From NCBI GenBank assembly GCA_018714685.1, contig DVNC01000005.1:1-16066 (forward strand): 16,066 bases of DNA, written 5' to 3'. Of the stretch, positions 11,948 to 16,066 are shown one piece after another. Position numbers and translations under genes: made by a program. Source of the DNA: Scatocola faecipullorum. GTDB taxonomy: Bacteria; Pseudomonadota; Alphaproteobacteria; RF32; CAG-239. Position 1 is the first letter of the stretch, and every line of letters begins with the position of its first letter. A model generated the notes under the pieces. That model did not search any database. It saw only the letters and a program-made list of their open reading frames with translations, and was not told the origin of the DNA.

Positions 11948-14900
11948 TTATTCAGCGCCTTCCTTAATGGCAAATTCTGCCATGTGTTCATACAAGGAAC
12001 GTTTTTCTTTAACGTTCTCCTGAGCCTTATTCAACAAGGTTTCATAACGTTCAGGATTCATCTTGTTGACAACCTGGAAACGGGTTTCGTTAGACATATA
12101 GTCTGACAGAGGTTTGCTCGGAGCTTTGGAATCCAAAGTCAGCGGAGCTTTGCCTTCTTTAATGTTTTCCGGGTTGTAACGGAACAGCGGCCAAGAACCG
12201 GTTTCAACCGCGTTCTTCTGGTGCTGCAAGCCGTCAGCCAGGTTGAAGCCCTGGGCAATGCAGTGCGAGTAAGCAATGATGATGGACGGGCCGTCAAAAG
12301 CTTCAGCTTCGTTCATGGCTTTGATGACCTGAGCATCATTGGCACCGAAAGCAACCTGGGCAACATAAACATTACCATAAGACATGGCAATCATACCCAG
12401 ATCTTTTTTCGGCAGAGATTTACCCGCCGTTGCGAATTTGGCGCTGGCACCCATCGGGGTAGCCTTAGACTGCTGACCGCCGGTATTGGAGTAAACACCG
12501 GTATCCATAACCAGGATATTGATGTTTTTGCCGGAAGCAATCGCATGATCCAGACCGCCGAAGCCGATATCATAAGCCCAGCCGTCGCCGCCCAGAATCC
12601 AGACTGACTTCTTAATCAGGTAGTCAGCCAGTTTGTTCAGGTGTTTGGCTTCTGGGGTGTCGATGCCGGCCAGCTTGTCGCGCAGAGCTTTGACATTGGC
12701 GCGCTGGTCATCGATTTCAACGTCGGTGGCCTGCGGGTTAGCGAGAATTTTTTCAACCAGTTCGGCACCGATTTTGTCTTTCAGCCCCTCAAGCAGGGTC
12801 TTGGCAAAATGGGTCTGCTGGTCGATGGAGAATCTCATGCCCAGACCGAATTCGGCGTTGTCTTCAAACAAAGAGTTTGCCCAAGCCGGACCGTGGCCTT
12901 TTTCGTCTTTGGCATACGGTGTGGTCGGCAGGTTGCCGGAGTAGATTGAAGAACATCCGGTCGCATTGGCGACAACCATGCGGTCACCGAACAGCTGGGT
13001 CAACAGTTTGACATACGGCGTTTCACCGCAGCCGGCGCAGGCACCGGAGAATTCAAACAAGGGCTGAATCAGCTGAGTGGTCTTCGGCAGGTTCTTGACA
13101 ACTTCGGTACGTTTGACGTAGGGCAGAGTTTCAAAGAAGTTCCAGCAGGCAACCTGTTCTTCCAGATGATTTTCAATGTGGTCCATATTGATGGCCTTGC
13201 GTTCCGGATTGGCTTTGTTTTTAGCCGGGCAGGCGCTGACGCAGATGCCGCAGCCGGTGCAGTCTTCCGGAGACATTTGCCAAATGAACTGTTTACCGGC
13301 AAATTCCTTGCCTTTATAAGCGGCAGATTTGAAACCTTTCGGCGCGTTTTTCAGTTCTTCTTCCGAAGCGACTTTCATACGGATAACGCCGTGCGGGCAG
13401 ACCAGAGAGCATTTGCCGCACTGGATGCAGGTTTCCGGATCCCAAACCGGGATTTCGGTAGCGATGCAGCGTTTTTCGTACTGAGTGGTTCCGGTCGGCC
13501 AGGTTCCGTCAACGACCTCGCTGAAAGCAGATACCGGCAGTTCGTTACCACGGTCGGCAATAATTTCACCGGTCAGCTTTTTAACGAATTCAGGCGCGTT
13601 GGCCGGAACCGGCAGAGAGCGGTGGAAAGTTGACGTGACATGGTCAGGATAGTTAACTTCGTGCAGATGAGCCAGAGAGGCGTCAACGGCCTGGAAGTTT
13701 TTCTGAACGATGGCGTCGCCTTTTTTGCTGTAGGTTTTCTTAATCGCATTCTTAATCTGCGCGATAGCTTCATCTTTCGGCAAAATGTTGGAAATGGCGA
13801 AGAAGCAGGTCTGCATAACGGTGTTAATGCGCTGACCCATACCGGTTTCGCGAGCAACTTCAACCGCATTGATGGTGTAGAATTTCAGCTTTTTGCTGAT
13901 GATTTCTTCCTGAACTTCAATCGGCAGGTGATTCCATACTTCATCAGCGCCGTAAGGAGCGTTCAACAGGAAAGTTGCGCCCGGTTTGGCGATTTTCAGG
14001 ATGTCAACCTTGCGCATGAACGGGAACTGGTGGCAAGCCACAAAGTCCGCTTTGTTAATCAGGTAAGCCGACTTAATCGGGTTATCCGAGAAGCGCAGGT
14101 GAGAAGTGGTCATAGAGCCGGATTTGCGGGAGTCATAAACGAAGTAACCCTGGCCGTATTTACCGGCGTCTTCGGCAATAATCTTAATTGAGTTTTTGTT
14201 TGCACCGACAGTACCGTCTGCGCCCAAACCGTAGAATACGGCGCGGACAACGTCTTTGGGTTCGGTGTCAATCGAATCGTCAAACGGCAGGGACGTTTTG
14301 TTAACGTCATCGTTAATGCCGACAGTGAAACCGTTAATCGGTTTGGCGGCAGAACCGTTATCATAAACGGCTTTGACCATGCCCGGGGTAAATTCTTTGG
14401 AAGACAGACCATAGCGGCCGCCGAGAATTTTCGGCATATTGGCAATTTCGCCGTTGGCAAAGGCCTGCGTCAAAGTGGCGACAACGTCAAGGTACAGCGG
14501 TTCGCCGGTGGAGCCGGATTCTTTGGTTCTGTCGAGAACGGAAACGACTTTGACTGATTTCGGCAAAGCTTTCAGGAAAGATTTTTCCGGGAACGGACGA
14601 TACAGGTGAACTTTCAACAGGCCCAGTTTGGCGCCGTTGGCATTCAGATAGTTAATGGTTTCTTCAACGGTTTCGGCGCCGGAACCCATAATAACGATAA
14701 CCTGTTCGGCATCAGCCGCGCCGACGTAATCAACAACATGATACTGGCGGCCGCTGATTTTAGCGAACTTGTCCATTTCTTCCTGAACGATGCCTTCAAC
14801 TTTTTTGTAGAAGGGGTTGGAAGCTTCGCGGCCCTGGAAGAAGACGTCAGGGTTTTGAGCCGTACCGCGGATGACCGGAGATTCCGGACGCAGAGCATGT

Positions 14901-15517
14901 TCAGCGTTGAAAGAGTAGTCAACGCCTTCGAGCATGGCGCGCAGATCGTCATCGGAAAGCAGTTTGATTTTTTTGATTTCATGCGAGGTGCGGAAACCGT
15001 CAAAGAAATGCATGAACGGAACACGGCTGCGCAGCGTTGAAGTCTGAGCAATGGCGGCCATGTCGTGCGCTTCCTGAACGGAGTTGGAGCAGAGCATGGC
15101 AAAGCCGGTCTGGCGGCAGCTCATAACGTCAGTGTGGTCACCGAAAATGGACAGCGCATGATAAGCCAGGGAACGGGCGGCAACATGCATAACGAACGGA
15201 GAAAGTTCACCGGCGATTTTATACATGTTCGGGATCATCAGGAGCAAGCCCTGAGAAGCGGTAAAGGTGGTGGTTAAGGCACCGGCCTGAATAGAACCGT
15301 GGCAAGCGCCGGCAGCACCTGCTTCAGACTGCATTTCCTGAACTTCGGGAACGACGCCCCACAGGTTTTTCTGTTTGGCGGCAGACCACGCATCAGCCCA
15401 TTCGCCCATCGGAGAAGACGGGGTAATCGGGTAAATAACGCAGACTTCATTCATGCGGTGGGCAACGGAAGCAGCGGCTTCGTTACCGTCCATCATTTTC
15501 ATTTTGACTTCTGACAT
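11948..15517 (-). CDS. nifJ: Pyruvate:ferredoxin (flavodoxin) oxidoreductase
   Basis: Oxidatively decarboxylates pyruvate with CoA to acetyl-CoA and CO2, passing electrons to ferredoxin or flavodoxin; it is cytoplasmic and oxygen-sensitive. All domains are fused in one 1189-residue chain, as in the homodimeric bacterial enzyme. The N-terminal domain has YPITPSSPMGE (29-39) and E65. Middle domains follow. A two-cluster ferredoxin insert uses C697/C700/C703/C707 and C753/C756/C759/C763. The proximal-cluster cysteines are C827, C830, C855 and C1086. The TPP-binding region is GGDGWAYDIGFGGLDHA (976-992) followed by DTGVYSNTGGQQSKATPMG (1005-1023). AAGGA lies 9 bases before the ATG. It is flanked by a strong terminator downstream and by a leader with a terminator-like hairpin upstream. 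No nif genes are nearby, so a role in fermentation rather than nitrogen fixation is likely. Confidence 0.98.
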   Translation of the reverse strand: MSEVKMKMMDGNEAAASVAHRMNEVCVIYPITPSSPMGEWADAWSAAKQKNLWGVVPEVQEMQSEAGAAGACHGSIQAGALTTTFTASQGLLLMIPNMYKIAGELSPFVMHVAARSLAYHALSIFGDHTDVMSCRQTGFAMLCSNSVQEAHDMAAIAQTSTLRSRVPFMHFFDGFRTSHEIKKIKLLSDDDLRAMLEGVDYSFNAEHALRPESPVIRGTAQNPDVFFQGREASNPFYKKVEGIVQEEMDKFAKISGRQYHVVDYVGAADAEQVIVIMGSGAETVEETINYLNANGAKLGLLKVHLYRPFPEKSFLKALPKSVKVVSVLDRTKESGSTGEPLYLDVVATLTQAFANGEIANMPKILGGRYGLSSKEFTPGMVKAVYDNGSAAKPINGFTVGINDDVNKTSLPFDDSIDTEPKDVVRAVFYGLGADGTVGANKNSIKIIAEDAGKYGQGYFVYDSRKSGSMTTSHLRFSDNPIKSAYLINKADFVACHQFPFMRKVDILKIAKPGATFLLNAPYGADEVWNHLPIEVQEEIISKKLKFYTINAVEVARETGMGQRINTVMQTCFFAISNILPKDEAIAQIKNAIKKTYSKKGDAIVQKNFQAVDASLAHLHEVNYPDHVTSTFHRSLPVPANAPEFVKKLTGEIIADRGNELPVSAFSEVVDGTWPTGTTQYEKRCIATEIPVWDPETCIQCGKCSLVCPHGVIRMKVASEEELKNAPKGFKSAAYKGKEFAGKQFIWQMSPEDCTGCGICVSACPAKNKANPERKAINMDHIENHLEEQVACWNFFETLPYVKRTEVVKNLPKTTQLIQPLFEFSGACAGCGETPYVKLLTQLFGDRMVVANATGCSSIYSGNLPTTPYAKDEKGHGPAWANSLFEDNAEFGLGMRFSIDQQTHFAKTLLEGLKDKIGAELVEKILANPQATDVEIDDQRANVKALRDKLAGIDTPEAKHLNKLADYLIKKSVWILGGDGWAYDIGFGGLDHAIASGKNINILVMDTGVYSNTGGQQSKATPMGASAKFATAGKSLPKKDLGMIAMSYGNVYVAQVAFGANDAQVIKAMNEAEAFDGPSIIIAYSHCIAQGFNLADGLQHQKNAVETGSWPLFRYNPENIKEGKAPLTLDSKAPSKPLSDYMSNETRFQVVNKMNPERYETLLNKAQENVKEKRSLYEHMAEFAIKEGAE

Positions 15518-15544
15518 AAGTTATTTTCCTTATATGTTTAGAAC

Positions 15545-15593
15545 ACAAAAAGAGCCTCAGATTAAGACGATTTAAGGCCTAATCTTCCGGCTC
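15545..15593 (-). promoter_or_regulatory. Terminator-like hairpin in the nifJ leader (possible attenuator)
   Basis: On the minus strand, GAGCC (15593-15589) and AGATTA (15585-15580) pair with TAATCT (15564-15559) and GGCTC (15556-15552) across a small internal loop, followed at once by TTTTTGTG. This is an intrinsic-terminator layout pointing toward nifJ and ending about 28 bases before its ATG. There is no T-run on the plus-strand side, so the orientation is clear. Confidence 0.6.
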
Positions 15594-15604
15594 GGTTAAA
15601 CTCA

Positions 15605-15621
15605 ATATAGAATCTCTATAT
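15605..15621. promoter_or_regulatory. Inverted repeat at the predicted nifJ transcription start
   Basis: ATATAGA-ATC-TCTATAT is a perfect 7-bp inverted repeat with a 3-base centre, placed just downstream of the predicted -10. It could be a repressor operator or a 5'-end hairpin. The cognate regulator is unknown. Confidence 0.4.
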
Positions 15622-15627
15622 GCGCGC

Positions 15628-15636
15628 TTTATAGCA
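15628..15636 (-). promoter_or_regulatory. Extended -10 promoter of nifJ
   Basis: TGCTATAAA on the minus strand fits an extended -10 (TGn-TATAAA). The -35 position (TGGATT) is poor, as is common with extended -10 promoters. The start would fall near 15621, giving a leader of about 104 bases that includes the terminator-like hairpin. Confidence 0.45.
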
Positions 15637-15847
15637 TGTTAAATCTCAAAAATCCATTAAAAAATGCTCCGCAGCGGATAAAAAGTGCGACTCAATCCGA
15701 ATCGCAGCAAGGCTTTTAAAGATATTGACAAATTTGTCTGTGACGAGTGTTGCAACATCTTTGCTTATTCATGTAGGTGCCGGTTCTTTTCTTAGTTCAA
15801 AATGTCTAATCAACTTAGAAAAAAGAAAGCAATCGTCCAATGTCGTA

Positions 15848-15876
15848 TTGACAAATTTTAAATAATATGTTACCTT
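15848..15876 (+). promoter_or_regulatory. Putative promoter of the secreted-protein gene
   Basis: Perfect TTGACA at 15848-15853, 17-base spacer, then TACCTT at 15871-15876, a weak -10. The gene starts 40 bases further on. Confidence 0.35.
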
Positions 15877-15916
15877 ACATTTAGGCTTTGATTCAGTTAT
15901 ATTTGTGAGGTGTATT

Positions 15917-16066
15917 ATGCGAATAATCAGCAAAACTATCTATCTGTCATCGGTATTCTTTTTAGTTTATCCGACGGCATCGTTCGCTTCGTTAAGTTCC
16001 GAGTATGCCTCCCTCGTAGATACAAGCCAAAACCAAACCTTTGAATCACGGCCTCAGGCCGCCGCA
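15917..16066 (+). CDS. Partial secreted protein with N-terminal signal peptide
   Basis: An open frame of 50 codons runs off the window edge. It begins MRIISKTIYL, with two positive charges, then a hydrophobic core (SSVFFLVYPT), and a likely signal peptidase I site after SFA (A24). The mature part seen so far is polar and Gln/Ser-rich (for example LVDTSQNQTFESRPQAA), which says nothing about function. GAGGTG lies 4 bases before the ATG and is a clear ribosome site. It is divergent from nifJ. The coding call is supported by the ribosome site, the signal peptide and the open frame; the family cannot be told. Confidence 0.7.
   Translation, partial: MRIISKTIYLSSVFFLVYPTASFASLSSEYASLVDTSQNQTFESRPQAAA

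Larger units (their letters stand above)
15518..15916. other. 399-bp divergent intergenic region between nifJ and a secreted-protein gene
   Basis: Contains the nifJ leader (hairpin, inverted repeat, extended -10), a 12-bp palindrome GACAAATTTGTC at 15727-15738, a short hairpin TCCGCAGCGGA at 15669-15679 region, and a repeated 13-mer TATTGACAAATTT (15723 and 15846). No coding frame or tRNA was recognised. Confidence 0.7.

Noticed and set aside
1..16066. tRNA, rRNA, CRISPR array, transposase or integrase
   Set aside because: No T-arm (GGTTCGAATCC-like), rRNA, regularly spaced direct repeat with spacers, or recombinase motif was found by reading both strands. The only tandem repeat is the duplicated pepA terminator block.

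Overview
The window looks like part of the chromosome of an anaerobic or fermentative bacterium of moderate GC content. Two peptidase genes, a Sua5-type tRNA-modification gene and a full-length pyruvate:ferredoxin oxidoreductase sit among many short genes of unknown family. Protein style and AT-rich promoters would suit a host-associated (gut-type) proteobacterium, possibly an alphaproteobacterium. That placement is inference; no rRNA or other phylogenetic marker is present.

Layout. Positions 88-4590 (minus) hold a tight three-gene operon read from right to left: a 1047-residue protein, a 136-residue SUKH-like protein and a Sua5/TsaC threonylcarbamoyl-AMP synthase. The first two overlap by one base (TGATG), and the second and third are one base apart. 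Positions 4723-7539 (plus) carry two unrelated metallo-aminopeptidases, M17 (PepA type) and M29. Between them lies a tandemly duplicated 99-bp block in which each copy holds a terminator. Positions 7569-8905 (minus) carry two orphan genes that appear to be transcribed separately. Positions 9319-10865 (plus) carry a DUF218/YdcF-like gene followed by a small single-pass membrane protein gene. Positions 11004-11818 (minus) carry two short, hydrophilic, low-complexity orphan proteins bounded by near-identical hairpin terminators. Positions 11948-15517 (minus) are nifJ, with a terminator-like hairpin in its leader. The last 150 bases begin a secreted protein that runs off the window (plus).

Most notable system. 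The 1047-residue protein contains about 13 degenerate copies of an unfamiliar motif, Phi-Phi-x-x-[N/R]-x-x-x-[F/Y], mostly about 45 residues apart. They are followed by a C-terminal block with an HNH-nuclease-like pattern (HHK...NL...H....H). The gene translationally joined to it encodes a SUKH-superfamily protein, a known class of immunity proteins for nuclease toxins. Together these suggest a toxin/immunity pair with an unfamiliar alpha-helical repeat trunk, inserted ahead of or fused to the expression of a housekeeping tRNA-modification gene.

How the genes could work together. The two aminopeptidases would release amino acids from peptides, and PFOR would oxidise the resulting pyruvate to acetyl-CoA with reduced ferredoxin or flavodoxin, which fits peptide-fermenting anaerobic metabolism. 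The orphan genes have no assignable role.
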